Positions 46,137 through 54,963 of a stretch of 64,000 nt of DNA are shown piece by piece (the stretch's first letter is position 1; each line of letters starts with the position of its first letter). The position numbers were made by a program, and so were the translations under genes. The DNA comes from Nocardioides sp. S5. GTDB taxonomy: Bacteria > Actinomycetota > Actinomycetes > Propionibacteriales > Nocardioidaceae. Location of the stretch: assembly GCF_017310035.1 (NCBI RefSeq), contig NZ_CP022296.1:1612001-1676000 (forward strand), given 5' to 3'. The notes under the pieces were generated by a model that saw nothing but the letters and a program-made list of their open reading frames with translations, was not told the origin of the DNA and ran no database searches.

Positions 46137-47093
46137 TCAACCAGCGATGCGGATCGTCTTGGTGTCGATGGCCGGGCCGTTGCCCTCCGTGCCGCCGCTC
46201 GGGTCGTCGGTCTCGCACTGCACGACGACCTCGCCGGTGACGCCGTCGAGCGGCAGGTCGACCTCGAAGGGGAAGAGCCGCTGCTCCATCCAGCCCTCCG
46301 ACTGGTAGCCCTCGAGCGCGATCTCCTGCCCCTCCTGCAGCAGGCGGCACGGTCCGCTGGCCTCGAAGGAGTTGGCCACACCGGTCACCGTCAGCGTGTC
46401 GCCGGTGACCGTGTCGCCCTCGGCGGGGGAGGTGATGTTGACGAGGTTGAGCGTGCGCAGCGCGTTGCCGGCTTCGTACGGCACCGTCGTGGGGAGCCCG
46501 AAGAGCCGAGCACCGCCCGCGCGCTGGATCTGCACCGGCACCCGCTCCTGCTGGACGCCCTGGAGCGTGTAGACCAGCTGCTGGAGGGCGAGCCTCGCAT
46601 CCCGCTTCGACATGCCGTCGGGGCGCTCGGTGAAGCCGTCCGACGGGACCTCCACGAGCAGCACGCCGTCGGTCGCCTGCACCGAGGCGATCTCGACCTG
46701 CGGCCAGAGGGTGCGGTAGTCGGGGTCGCCGGGCTCACCACCGCCGGCGATGATCCGCGCGGCCTCGGTCAGCGGGTCGCCCTCCACGCGCCGGAACTCA
46801 CGGAACAGCGCCGTGCCGCCAGGCCCCTCACCGGCGAAGTAGAGCGGCACGACCGTGCCGTCGGGGGATGACGTGGGATCCGTCGTCGGTTCGTCCGTCG
46901 GCTCCGCGGTCGGCTCCTCCGTGGGATCGGGGGTGGCGGTGCCGGTCGGCTCGCTGGTCTCGTCGGAGACCGGCCGCTGCCCGTCACCGGTGCAGCCGGT
47001 CAGCACGAGCGCCGCGGCCAGCGGCACGACGCTGGCGCAGGCCCAGCGGCGTACGCGCGGGGCCGGGGTGGTGGGGAAGGTCATGTCGCTCAC
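46137..47093 (-). CDS. GerMN/Gmad2 lipoprotein
   Basis: A 318-residue lipoprotein: lipobox LVLTGC near residue 34, an acidic T/P/E linker (TPDPTEEPTAEPTDEPT), a GerMN domain (VVPLYFAGEGPGGTALFREFRRVEGDP) and a Gmad2 domain (LTVTGVANSFEASGPCRL). It is paralogous to the 349-residue membrane form two genes on: both carry LFREFRR, DPDYR and the VxNSFE motif. The start is GTG 47093 or ATG 47084; neither has a clear ribosome site. The 207-base divergent gap to the HIT gene contains hairpin GCCGGGC-TC-GCCCGGC (47130-47145) and nothing else I can assign. Confidence 0.85.
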   Translation of the reverse strand: MSDMTFPTTPAPRVRRWACASVVPLAAALVLTGCTGDGQRPVSDETSEPTGTATPDPTEEPTAEPTDEPTTDPTSSPDGTVVPLYFAGEGPGGTALFREFRRVEGDPLTEAARIIAGGGEPGDPDYRTLWPQVEIASVQATDGVLLVEVPSDGFTERPDGMSKRDARLALQQLVYTLQGVQQERVPVQIQRAGGARLFGLPTTVPYEAGNALRTLNLVNITSPAEGDTVTGDTLTVTGVANSFEASGPCRLLQEGQEIALEGYQSEGWMEQRLFPFEVDLPLDGVTGEVVVQCETDDPSGGTEGNGPAIDTKTIRIAG

Positions 47094-47300
47094 GGTAGTT
47101 GGAGGAGCGGTTCGATCATTCAGCTACACGCCGGGCTCGCCCGGCAACGCCGCTGGGGAACCGTCGGCTCCGGCACGGGCGGGTGCGACGGCTCGACCGT
47201 TCCCCACGAGATGCCTGCCTCGACGTCGCTCGAGGCCCACCGCCCTGGGAGAGGGGCGAACTGTGCACCACGAGGGCCGGCTTCGCCCTAGGGTGGGACG

Positions 47301-47654
47301 ATGAGCACCGCTGCGCCCGACTGCGTCTTCTGCAAGATCGTCGCGGGCGACATCCCCGCAGACGTGCTCGCTCGCACCGAGCACGCGATCGCGATCAAGG
47401 ACCTCAACCCCCAGGCGCCCTTCCACGTCCTCGTACTGCCGCTGGACCACCACGAGTACGCCGCCGCGTCGGCCGCCGCGGACCCCGCGAGCGTGGGCCA
47501 CGCCGTGGCGCTGGCCGACGCGGTCGCCCGAGCCGCCGGCGTGGACGACTACCGCCTCGTCGCCAACACCGGCGCGGGCGCCGGGCAGACCGTGTTCCAC
47601 ACCCACTTCCACGTGCTCGGCCAGGCGCCGGGCATGTCCGAGTCCCTGATCTGA
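47301..47654 (+). CDS. HIT-family nucleotide-binding protein
   Basis: A 117-residue HIT protein with CVFCKIVAGDIPADVL at the start and the histidine triad VFHTHFHVLG near residues 98-107. The family hydrolyses adenosine phosphoramidates. TAGGGT (47289-47294) ends 6 bases before ATG 47301. HIT genes often precede phoH in actinobacteria; here one lipoprotein gene intervenes. Confidence 0.95.
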   Translation: MSTAAPDCVFCKIVAGDIPADVLARTEHAIAIKDLNPQAPFHVLVLPLDHHEYAAASAAADPASVGHAVALADAVARAAGVDDYRLVANTGAGAGQTVFHTHFHVLGQAPGMSESLI

Positions 47655-47661
47655 GACCCCG

Positions 47662-48888
47662 ATGACCCGCACCCGCACCGCCCTCGGGGCGCTCCTCGCC
47701 TCGACGCTGCTCGCCCTGTCTGCGTGCGGCGGCGCGGACCCGGCGATGGACGCCAGCGCGGAGCGCAGCGCCACCCAGCCCGCCGAGGAGGCCACCCCGG
47801 CCGCCGCGGACGAGGCCGAGCAGGCAGCCGGTGGCCACGGCGGCGGCCACGACGCGGAGCCGGCGAGGTCGAAGCCGTTGCGCGCCGGCGAGACGCGTAC
47901 GACGATCGCGATGCCGGGCAGCTACACCCCGTCGGCGCCCTACGGCACCGGCACCGACGACTACCGGTGCTTCCTGCTCGACCCCGAGCTCGAGCGCGAC
48001 GCCTGGCTCACCGGCACCCAGGTGCTGCCCGGCAACCCCGACGTCGTGCACCACGTCATCCTCTTCAAGGTCGCGCCGGAGCAGGTCGCGGCGGCCGAGG
48101 CGAAGGACGCCGCCGACGAGGACGAGGGGTGGACCTGCTTCGGCGGCACCGGCCTCGACCGGTTCCAGAGCGTCGACGACGCTGCGTGGATCGGCGCGTG
48201 GGCGCCCGGCAGCGAGGAGTCGGTCGTCAAGCCCGGCTTCGGCACCCGCCTCGCCCGGGGCAGCCGCATCGTCATGCAGGTGCACTACAACCTCCTGGCC
48301 GGGCAGGAGCCCGACACCAGCGCCGCCCAGCTGCGGCTCACGCCCGGCACGCGGCCCTACGAGGCGCTCAGCACGATGCTGCTCCCCGCGCCGGTGGAGC
48401 TGCCGTGCCGCGAGGAGTACGCCCTGGGCGAGCTGTGCGGGCGCACCGCTGCGGTGGCCGACGTCCAGGAGCGCTTCGGGGCCGAGGGCAACACCGCCAA
48501 CGCGCTGCACATCCTCTGCAACACGGTCCCGACGCCGGGTGAGGTGCAGTCCTGCGTGCGCACGGTGCAGGAGCCCATGACGATCCACGGTGTTGCCGGT
48601 CACATGCATCTCCTGGGCCGCGAGATCTCCGTCGAGGTGAACCCCGGTACCACCCGCGCGCAGACCATCCTCGACATCGACGTGTGGGACTTCGACGACC
48701 AGGGTGGGCGGCCGGTGTCGCCGATCCGCCTCGAGCCGGGCGACAGCGTCAAGGTCACGTGCACCCACGTCCAGTGGCTGCGCGACAAGCTCCCCGCCTT
48801 CGAGGGCCAGCCCGACCGCTACGTCGTGTGGGGGGAGGGCACCACCGACGAGATGTGCCTCGGGATGCTGCAGGTCACCCGGCCCTGA
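47662..48888 (+). CDS. Copper type II monooxygenase-like lipoprotein (PHM/DBH superfamily)
   Basis: A 408-residue lipoprotein with signal peptide and lipobox LSAC (Cys22). A G/H-rich acidic linker follows (GGHGGGHDAE). The catalytic core looks like the peptidylglycine alpha-hydroxylating / dopamine beta-monooxygenase fold. Candidate CuM/CuH ligands are His130-His131 (VVHHVILF), His in RIVMQVHYN, His314 and His316 (GHMHLLG) and Met398 (DEMCLG). Several Cys residues (YRCFL, WTCFG, PCREEY, LCGRT, LCNTV) could pair as in the animal enzymes. The substrate is unknown. It is cotranscribed with HIT (7-base gap). Confidence 0.82.
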   Translation: MTRTRTALGALLASTLLALSACGGADPAMDASAERSATQPAEEATPAAADEAEQAAGGHGGGHDAEPARSKPLRAGETRTTIAMPGSYTPSAPYGTGTDDYRCFLLDPELERDAWLTGTQVLPGNPDVVHHVILFKVAPEQVAAAEAKDAADEDEGWTCFGGTGLDRFQSVDDAAWIGAWAPGSEESVVKPGFGTRLARGSRIVMQVHYNLLAGQEPDTSAAQLRLTPGTRPYEALSTMLLPAPVELPCREEYALGELCGRTAAVADVQERFGAEGNTANALHILCNTVPTPGEVQSCVRTVQEPMTIHGVAGHMHLLGREISVEVNPGTTRAQTILDIDVWDFDDQGGRPVSPIRLEPGDSVKVTCTHVQWLRDKLPAFEGQPDRYVVWGEGTTDEMCLGMLQVTRP

Positions 48889-48995
48889 GCGGGTGCCACC
48901 CACCCCACCCCGAATGGAGTGGGCCCTCCGCGGCACCCTCGCTAGCATGGGAAGGCCCCGCCACCGACTCGGAAGGCCGCCCGACCCGGGCATCC

Positions 48996-50066
48996 ATGAC
49001 TGACAACACGCGCCGCTCGACCCGCCCCGACACCGACTCCCAGCAGGACCGACCGACCCACACGGTCGTCGTCCCGAACAGCATCGACATGGTCTCCGTG
49101 CTGGGACCGGGCGACGAGCACCTCCGGCTGATCGAGCGGGCCTTCGACGCCACCGTCCACGTCCGCGGCAACCGCATCACCCTGAGCGGCGACTCCGCCG
49201 AGGTCGCGACCGCCGAGCGGCTGCTCGACGAGGTCGTCACGCTCGTGCGCACCGGTCAGGGCGTGACCGGCGAGACGGTCGAACGGATCATCCAGATGCT
49301 GCGCACGGAGACCCAGGAGCGGCCGGCCGACGTGCTGAGCCTCAACATCCTGTCCAACCGCGGCCGCACGATCCGTCCCAAGACGCTCAACCAGAAGCGT
49401 TACGTCGAGTCGATCGACACCTCGACGATCACCTTCGGCATCGGCCCGGCCGGCACCGGCAAGACCTACCTCGCGATGGCCAAGGCCGTGCAGGCCCTGC
49501 AGGCCAAGGAGGTCAACCGGATCATCCTGAGCCGTCCGGCCGTCGAGGCGGGGGAGCGGCTCGGCTTCCTGCCCGGCACCCTGAGCGAGAAGATCGACCC
49601 CTACCTGCGTCCGCTCTACGACGCGCTGCACGACATGGTCGACCCCGAGACGATCCCCAAGCTGCTGGCCGCCGGGACCATCGAGGTCGCGCCGCTGGCG
49701 TTCCTGCGCGGCCGCTCGCTCAACGACTCCTTCATCATCCTCGACGAGGCGCAGAACACCACGCCCGAGCAGATGAAGATGTTCCTCACCCGTCTCGGCT
49801 TCGGCTCGCGGATCGTGGTCACCGGCGACACCAGCCAGGTCGACCTGCCCTCGGGGACCAAGTCGGGCCTGCGCGTCGTGGAGGGCATCCTCGACGGCGT
49901 CGACGACATCTCCTTCTGCCGCCTCACCGGCACCGACGTCGTACGCCACCGCCTGGTGGGTCGCATCGTCGAGGCCTACGAGGTCTTCGACGCCCAGGAC
50001 CAGGCACCCGAGCAGCCCCGCCGCCCGCGCACCGCCCCGGCCCCGGCCGAGCGGGGCCCGCGATGA
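48996..50066 (+). CDS. phoH: PhoH family ATPase
   Basis: A 356-residue protein with an N-terminal KH-like domain ([26 protein letters not shown]) and a PhoH ATPase domain: Walker [12 protein letters not shown], Walker [12 protein letters not shown], and [10 protein letters not shown]. It is thought to be an RNA-linked NTPase. ATG 48996. It overlaps ybeY by 4 bases (ATGA). Confidence 0.95.
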   Translation: MTDNTRRSTRPDTDSQQDRPTHTVVVPNSIDMVSVLGPGDEHLRLIERAFDATVHVRGNRITLSGDSAEVATAERLLDEVVTLVRTGQGVTGETVERIIQMLRTETQERPADVLSLNILSNRGRTIRPKTLNQKRYVESIDTSTITFGIGPAGTGKTYLAMAKAVQALQAKEVNRIILSRPAVEAGERLGFLPGTLSEKIDPYLRPLYDALHDMVDPETIPKLLAAGTIEVAPLAFLRGRSLNDSFIILDEAQNTTPEQMKMFLTRLGFGSRIVVTGDTSQVDLPSGTKSGLRVVEGILDGVDDISFCRLTGTDVVRHRLVGRIVEAYEVFDAQDQAPEQPRRPRTAPAPAERGPR

Positions 50067-50524
50067 GCATCGAGGTCCTCAACGAGTCGGGCCTCGAGCT
50101 CGACGTACGCCGCCTCTCCCGCCTGGCACGCTTCGTCATGGAGCAGATGCGCGTCCACCCGCAGGCCGAGCTGTGCATCAAGGCCGTCGACGAGGACACC
50201 ATCGCCGAGCTCAACGGCCAGTGGATGGAGAAGGACGGCCCGACCGACGTGCTGGCCTTCCCGATGGACGAGCTGCGCCCCGGCAAGGTCAACGAGGCGC
50301 CCGAGGAGGGCGTGCTCGGCGACCTGGTGCTGGCCCCGTCCGTCGCCGCGCGCCAGGGCGAGGAGGCCGGGCACGGCCGCGAGGCCGAGATCGACCTGCT
50401 CACCGTCCACGGCATCCTCCACCTGCTGGGCTACGACCACGCCGAGCCCGAGGAGCACGCCGTGATGTTCGGCCTCCAGGGCGAGCTCCTGGAGCAGTGG
50501 CGCTCCACCCCCGAGCCCGCCTGA
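50063..50524 (+). CDS. ybeY: Endoribonuclease YbeY (16S rRNA maturation)
   Basis: A 153-residue zinc metalloprotein. [11 protein letters not shown] near residues 114-124 is the HGxLHLxGYDH metal motif, preceded by DVLAFPMDE. It processes 16S rRNA and controls 70S quality. ATGA overlap with phoH. Confidence 0.97.
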   Translation: MSIEVLNESGLELDVRRLSRLARFVMEQMRVHPQAELCIKAVDEDTIAELNGQWMEKDGPTDVLAFPMDELRPGKVNEAPEEGVLGDLVLAPSVAARQGEEAGHGREAEIDLLTVHGILHLLGYDHAEPEEHAVMFGLQGELLEQWRSTPEPA

Positions 50525-50525
50525 G

Positions 50526-51845
50526 ATGACCGCCGACATCTGGCAGCTCGGCTCGGCTGCCGTGCTGGTCCTGCTCGCCGGCCTCTTCTCCGCCGCCGAC
50601 GCGGCGCTCAGCGGCTTCTCCCGTGCCCGCGCCGAGGAGCTCAAGGCCGACGGGCGCCCCGGCGCCACCCGCCTGGTGATGATCCTCGACGACCCCGCTC
50701 GCTACCTCAACACCGCACTCCTGCTGCGGCTGCTGTGCGAGATCAGCGCCATCGTGCTGGTCTCCGCGTGGGCGCGCGACGCCTTCCAGGACTCGCTGCT
50801 GCCCAGCGTCCTCACCACGATCGGCACGATGCTGGTCGTGTCCTTCGTCGTCATCGGCGTGGCGCCGCGGACGATCGGTCGCCAGCACGACGCGAAGGTC
50901 GCGCTCCTGTCGTCGGGGCCGCTCTCGGCGGTCACCACGATCCTCGGCCCGATCCCGGCCCTGCTGATCATGCTGGGCAACGCGATCACCCCCGGCCGCG
51001 GCTTCAGCGAGGGACCGTTCTCCACCGAGACCGAGCTGCGCGAGCTGGTCGACCTCGCCGAGGCGTCGGCCGTCATCGAGTCCGGCGAGCGGCGGATGAT
51101 CCACTCGGTCTTCGAGCTCGGTGACACCATCACCCGCGAGGTGATGGTGCCGCGACCCGACGTCGTCTACATCGAGCGCCACAAGAACATCCGCCAGACG
51201 CTGTCGCTCTTCCTGCGCAGCGGCTACTCCCGCATCCCTGTGGTCGACGAGAACCTCGACGACATCGTGGGCATGGCCTACCTCAAGGACCTGGTCCAGC
51301 GCGACTTCGAGGCACCCGACGTCGAGTTCACCCAGCGCGTCGACGAGGTCATGCGACCGGTGCACTACGTCCCGGACTCCAAGCCCGTCGACTCGCTGCT
51401 CTCCGAGCTGCAGGCGCGCCGCCAGCACATCGCCGTCGTCGTCGACGAGTACGGCGGCACCGCCGGCCTGGTGACCATCGAGGACGTGCTCGAGGAGATC
51501 GTCGGTGAGATCACCGACGAGTACGACGTCGAGGAGGTCGAGGTGGAGCACCTCGAGGACGGCACCATCCGGGTCTCCTCGCGCTACCCCGTCGACGACC
51601 TCGACGAGCTGGTGGGCTTCACGGTCGAGGACGACGACGTCGACAGCGTCGGCGGCCTGATGGCCAAGCACCTCGGCAAGGTCCCGATCCCCGGCTCGGT
51701 CGTGGAGTGCGAGGGCCTGCGCCTGGAGGCCGAGCGCGCCACCGGTCGCCGCAACAAGATCGAGGCCGTGCTCGTCTCGGTGCTCGCCGCCGAGGGCTCC
51801 GAGGACGACGACGCACCGGGGCATGCGGCAGGCTCGGGCCGCTGA
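50526..51845 (+). CDS. CNNM/CorC-type protein with CBS pair
   Basis: A 439-residue protein with an N-terminal DUF21 domain of three to four helices, two CBS domains (VMVPRPDVVYIERHKNIRQTLSLFLRSGYSRIPVVDE and VVVDEYGGTAGLVTIEDVLEEIVGEI) and a C-terminal CorC_HlyC domain (SRYPVDDLDELVGF). Often called hemolysin; related CNNM proteins transport Mg2+. It follows ybeY by one base in the usual phoH-ybeY-CNNM order. Confidence 0.93.
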   Translation: MTADIWQLGSAAVLVLLAGLFSAADAALSGFSRARAEELKADGRPGATRLVMILDDPARYLNTALLLRLLCEISAIVLVSAWARDAFQDSLLPSVLTTIGTMLVVSFVVIGVAPRTIGRQHDAKVALLSSGPLSAVTTILGPIPALLIMLGNAITPGRGFSEGPFSTETELRELVDLAEASAVIESGERRMIHSVFELGDTITREVMVPRPDVVYIERHKNIRQTLSLFLRSGYSRIPVVDENLDDIVGMAYLKDLVQRDFEAPDVEFTQRVDEVMRPVHYVPDSKPVDSLLSELQARRQHIAVVVDEYGGTAGLVTIEDVLEEIVGEITDEYDVEEVEVEHLEDGTIRVSSRYPVDDLDELVGFTVEDDDVDSVGGLMAKHLGKVPIPGSVVECEGLRLEAERATGRRNKIEAVLVSVLAAEGSEDDDAPGHAAGSGR

Positions 51846-51866
51846 TCGCTCACTAGGCTGTCGACC

Positions 51867-52232
51867 ATGACCGACGCGCCGGAACCCGCCGACCTGAGCC
51901 CCGAGGACGCCAAGCTGGTGACGCTGGCCCGGGCCACCCGGGTGCGTGCCCGGGCCGAGGAGGGCGCCGCGGTCCGCGACCTCGACGGCCGGACGTACGC
52001 CGCCGCGAGCGTGCGCCTGGAGCACCTCGGCCTGTCCGCGCTCGAGGCCTGCGTGGCGATGGCAGTCGCCTCCGCGGCCGCCGGTCTCGAGGCCGCGGTC
52101 GTGCTCACCGACGCCGGCCCGGGCTCCGTTCCGGACCTGCGCGCGGTGGCCGACCTCGCCGGTCCGGGCGTCCCGGTCCTCGTCGGCGAGCCGGGCGGAC
52201 GCATCCACACCCGCACGACCACGGGCACTTAG
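51867..52232 (+). CDS. Cytidine deaminase-fold pseudoenzyme
   Basis: A 121-residue protein with the cytidine-deaminase scaffold: VTLARATRVRARAEEGAAVRDLDGRTYAAASVRLEHLGLSALEACVAMAVA. The zinc motif (C/H)AE is replaced by LEA and PCxxC is missing, so it cannot bind zinc the normal way. Genes annotated as cytidine deaminase beside era in other actinobacteria look alike, so it is probably a conserved inactive relative with a structural or binding role. TAGGCT (51854-51859) ends 7 bases before ATG 51867. Confidence 0.75.
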   Translation: MTDAPEPADLSPEDAKLVTLARATRVRARAEEGAAVRDLDGRTYAAASVRLEHLGLSALEACVAMAVASAAAGLEAAVVLTDAGPGSVPDLRAVADLAGPGVPVLVGEPGGRIHTRTTTGT

Positions 52233-52271
52233 ACCCTCGCTCGGCCGCTCGCCGCTCGCTAGCGTGGAGGG

Positions 52272-53639
52272 ATGCGTACGCCGGTCGGACGTGAGCAGCA
52301 CCAGCGGGGGGTCGCGAGGCTCCGGGCCTCCTACGCTGCGCTGGCGCAGGAAGCGCCGGTCCGGCTGGCCAAGCGCACCAGCAACCTGTTCCGGGCCCGT
52401 GACGGCACCTTTGCCGGCCTCGACGTCTCGGGGCTCGCGGGCGTCATCGAGGTCGACGGCGACGTCGCCGAGGTCCAGGGCATGTGCACCTACGAGCACC
52501 TGGTCGAGGTCACCCTGGCCCACGGCCGCATCCCGCTGGTCGTGCCGCAGCTGAGGACGATCACGCTCGGGGGCGCGGTGAGCGGCCTGGGCATCGAGTC
52601 GACCAGCTTCCGCCGCGGCCTGCCGCACGAGTCGGTGCTCGAGATGGACGTCCTGACCGGCTCCGGTGAGGTCGTCACCAGCAAGCCGGGCGACGCGCTC
52701 TTCGACGCCTTCCCCAACTCCTACGGCTCGCTCGGCTACGCCACCCGTCTGCGCATCGAGCTCGAACCGGTGCCGGCCCGCGTCGCCCTGCGCCACGTCC
52801 GCTTCCACGACGCCGCCTCGCTCGCCGCGGCGGTCACCCGCATCGTCGAGGACCGGGCGTGGGACGGGGAGCGCGTCGACGGCCTCGACGGGGTCGCGTT
52901 CAGCCCGACGGAGCTCTACCTCACCGTGGCGCGATGGACCGACGAGCCGGGGGAGACCTCCGACTACACCGGGCAGCGGGTGTTCTACCGCTCGCTCCAG
53001 CAGCGCACGACCGACCGGCTCACGATGCACGACTACCTGTGGCGCTGGGACACCGACTGGTTCTGGTGCTCACGCGCGTTCGGCGCCCAGCACCCGCTCG
53101 TACGCCGGGTGTGGCCGCGCCGCCTCCGTCGCTCCGACGTCTACTGGCGGCTCGTCGCGCTCGACCGACGCCTCGGCGTCGGCGACCGCCTCGACCGCCT
53201 GGCGCGGCGTCCGCAGGGCGAGCGCGTCGTGCAGGACGTCGAGGTGCCCGTGGCGCGGCTCGCGGAGTTCCTCGACTGGTTCGACGGTGAGGTCGGGATG
53301 CGCCCGGTCTGGCTGTGCCCGCTGCGGCTGCGACGCGACGACGCCGGCGAGCGGCCGTGGCCCGGCTACCCCCTCAGCGCGGGCGAGACCTACGTCAACG
53401 TCGGGTTCTGGGGTGTGGTCGACGTCGGCCCCGACGCGCCCCGGTCTCCGCGCAACCGTGCGATCGAGGCGAAGGTCTCCGAGCTCGGCGGCCACAAGAG
53501 CCTCTACTCGGAGGCCTTCTACGACCGCGACGAGTTCGACCGCCTCTACGGCGGCGCGCACCTCGCGCAGGTCAAGGCGCTCCACGATCCCGACGACCGG
53601 CTGACGTCCCTCTACGACAAGGTGGTGCACCGACGATGA
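52272..53639 (+). CDS. tmsA: FAD-binding oxidoreductase, TmsA/BfaA-like (10-methyl fatty acid reductase)
   Basis: A 455-residue FAD-linked oxidoreductase. The FAD_binding_4 domain has VIEVDGDVAEVQGMCTYEHLVE and PQLRTITLGGAVSGLGIESTSF; the C-terminal half has HDYLWRWDTDWFWCSRAFGAQHPL. It resembles DHCR24-like reductases. Next to a CFA-type methyltransferase this matches the tmsA-tmsB pair that makes 10-methylstearic (tuberculostearic) acid, with TmsA reducing the 10-methylene intermediate. TAGCGT (52260-52265) ends 6 bases before ATG 52272; the stop overlaps tmsB as ATGA. Confidence 0.85.
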   Translation: MRTPVGREQHQRGVARLRASYAALAQEAPVRLAKRTSNLFRARDGTFAGLDVSGLAGVIEVDGDVAEVQGMCTYEHLVEVTLAHGRIPLVVPQLRTITLGGAVSGLGIESTSFRRGLPHESVLEMDVLTGSGEVVTSKPGDALFDAFPNSYGSLGYATRLRIELEPVPARVALRHVRFHDAASLAAAVTRIVEDRAWDGERVDGLDGVAFSPTELYLTVARWTDEPGETSDYTGQRVFYRSLQQRTTDRLTMHDYLWRWDTDWFWCSRAFGAQHPLVRRVWPRRLRRSDVYWRLVALDRRLGVGDRLDRLARRPQGERVVQDVEVPVARLAEFLDWFDGEVGMRPVWLCPLRLRRDDAGERPWPGYPLSAGETYVNVGFWGVVDVGPDAPRSPRNRAIEAKVSELGGHKSLYSEAFYDRDEFDRLYGGAHLAQVKALHDPDDRLTSLYDKVVHRR

Positions 53640-54943
53640 GCTCCCTCTTCCACACCGACAGCCGTCCCGGTCCCGAGCGCCGCGTCTCCATCGGCGAGGC
53701 GATGGACCGGCTCGTGCGGGGCGGGCTGCCCCTGCGCTTCACGGCGTACGACGGCAGCAGCGCCGGGCCGTCCGACGCCGAGCTCGGGATGCACCTGCGC
53801 ACCGAGCGGGGACTGGCCTTCCTGATGACCGCACCCGGCGACCTCGGCATGGCGCGGGCCTACGTCAGCGGCGACCTGGACCTGTCAGGGGTCCACGCCG
53901 GCGACCCGTACGACGCACTCGTGCTGCTCAAGGACCACACGAGGTTCCGGGTGCCGACGCCGTCCGAGGCCGTGCTGATCGCCTGCAGCCTGGGGGTGTC
54001 CCCCCTGCGTCCACCGGCTCCGCCGCCGCAGGAGCACCTGCCCCGGTGGCGGCGCGCGGTGGAGGGCCTGCGCCACTCGATGACGCGCGACGCCGAGGTG
54101 ATCTCGCGCCACTACGACGTCTCCAACCGCTTCTACGAGCTCGTGCTCGGGCCCTCGATGGCCTACACCTGTGCGCTCTACGAGACCCCGGACGCCACCC
54201 TCGAGGAGGCGCAGGCGGCGAAGTTCGACCTGGTCTGCCGCAAGCTCGACCTGCAGCCCGGCCAGCGCCTGCTCGACGTGGGCTGCGGCTGGGGCACGAT
54301 GGTGCGTCACGCGGCGCGCGAGCACGGCGTACGCGCCCTCGGCGTCACGCTGTCGCTGGAGCAGGCCCAGTGGGCCAAGGAGGCGATCGACCGCGAGGGC
54401 CTCGGTGACCTCGCCGAGGTGCGCCACCTCGACTACCGCGACGTCGTGGAGACCGGCTTCGACGCGGTGAGCTCGATCGGGCTGACCGAGCACGTCGGGG
54501 TGCGCAACTACCCCGCCTACTTCGCCCACCTGCGCGACCGGCTCCGTCCCGGCGGGCGGCTGCTCAACCACTGCATCACCCGCCCGCGCAACACGCGCCA
54601 GGAGACGGGCGCCTTCATCGACCGCTACGTCTTCCCCGACGGCGAGCTGATCGGGTCGGGCACGATCATCGCCGCCGCGCAGGACCAGGGCCTGGAGGTC
54701 CAGCACAGCGAGAACCTGCGCCCGCACTACGCCGCCACGCTGCGCGACTGGAACCGCAACCTCGTCGAGCACTGGGACGAGTGCGTGGCCGAGGTCGGGG
54801 AGGGCACGGCGCGGGTGTGGGGCCTCTACATCGCCGGTTCCCGGATCGGCTTCGAGCGCGACGAGGTGGAGCTCCACCAGGTGCTGGCGACCCGCAACCA
54901 CGCCGACGGACGCTCCGACTTCCCGATGCGCCCGCACTGGTGA
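53636..54943 (+). CDS. tmsB: SAM-dependent CFA-type fatty-acid methyltransferase, TmsB/UfaA1-like
   Basis: A 435-residue cyclopropane-synthase-family methyltransferase. SRHYDVSNRFYELVLGPSMAYTCALYE is the CFA signature, LLDVGCGWGTMVRHAA the SAM motif near residues 218-233, and SIGLTEHVGVRNYPAYFAHL the active-site loop. It methylenates C10 of oleoyl phospholipid chains with the FAD enzyme upstream. 10-methyl branched acids are typical of Nocardioides. Confidence 0.88.
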   Translation: MSSLFHTDSRPGPERRVSIGEAMDRLVRGGLPLRFTAYDGSSAGPSDAELGMHLRTERGLAFLMTAPGDLGMARAYVSGDLDLSGVHAGDPYDALVLLKDHTRFRVPTPSEAVLIACSLGVSPLRPPAPPPQEHLPRWRRAVEGLRHSMTRDAEVISRHYDVSNRFYELVLGPSMAYTCALYETPDATLEEAQAAKFDLVCRKLDLQPGQRLLDVGCGWGTMVRHAAREHGVRALGVTLSLEQAQWAKEAIDREGLGDLAEVRHLDYRDVVETGFDAVSSIGLTEHVGVRNYPAYFAHLRDRLRPGGRLLNHCITRPRNTRQETGAFIDRYVFPDGELIGSGTIIAAAQDQGLEVQHSENLRPHYAATLRDWNRNLVEHWDECVAEVGEGTARVWGLYIAGSRIGFERDEVELHQVLATRNHADGRSDFPMRPHW

Positions 54944-54963
54944 GCCCCCGATAACCTCCTCGG

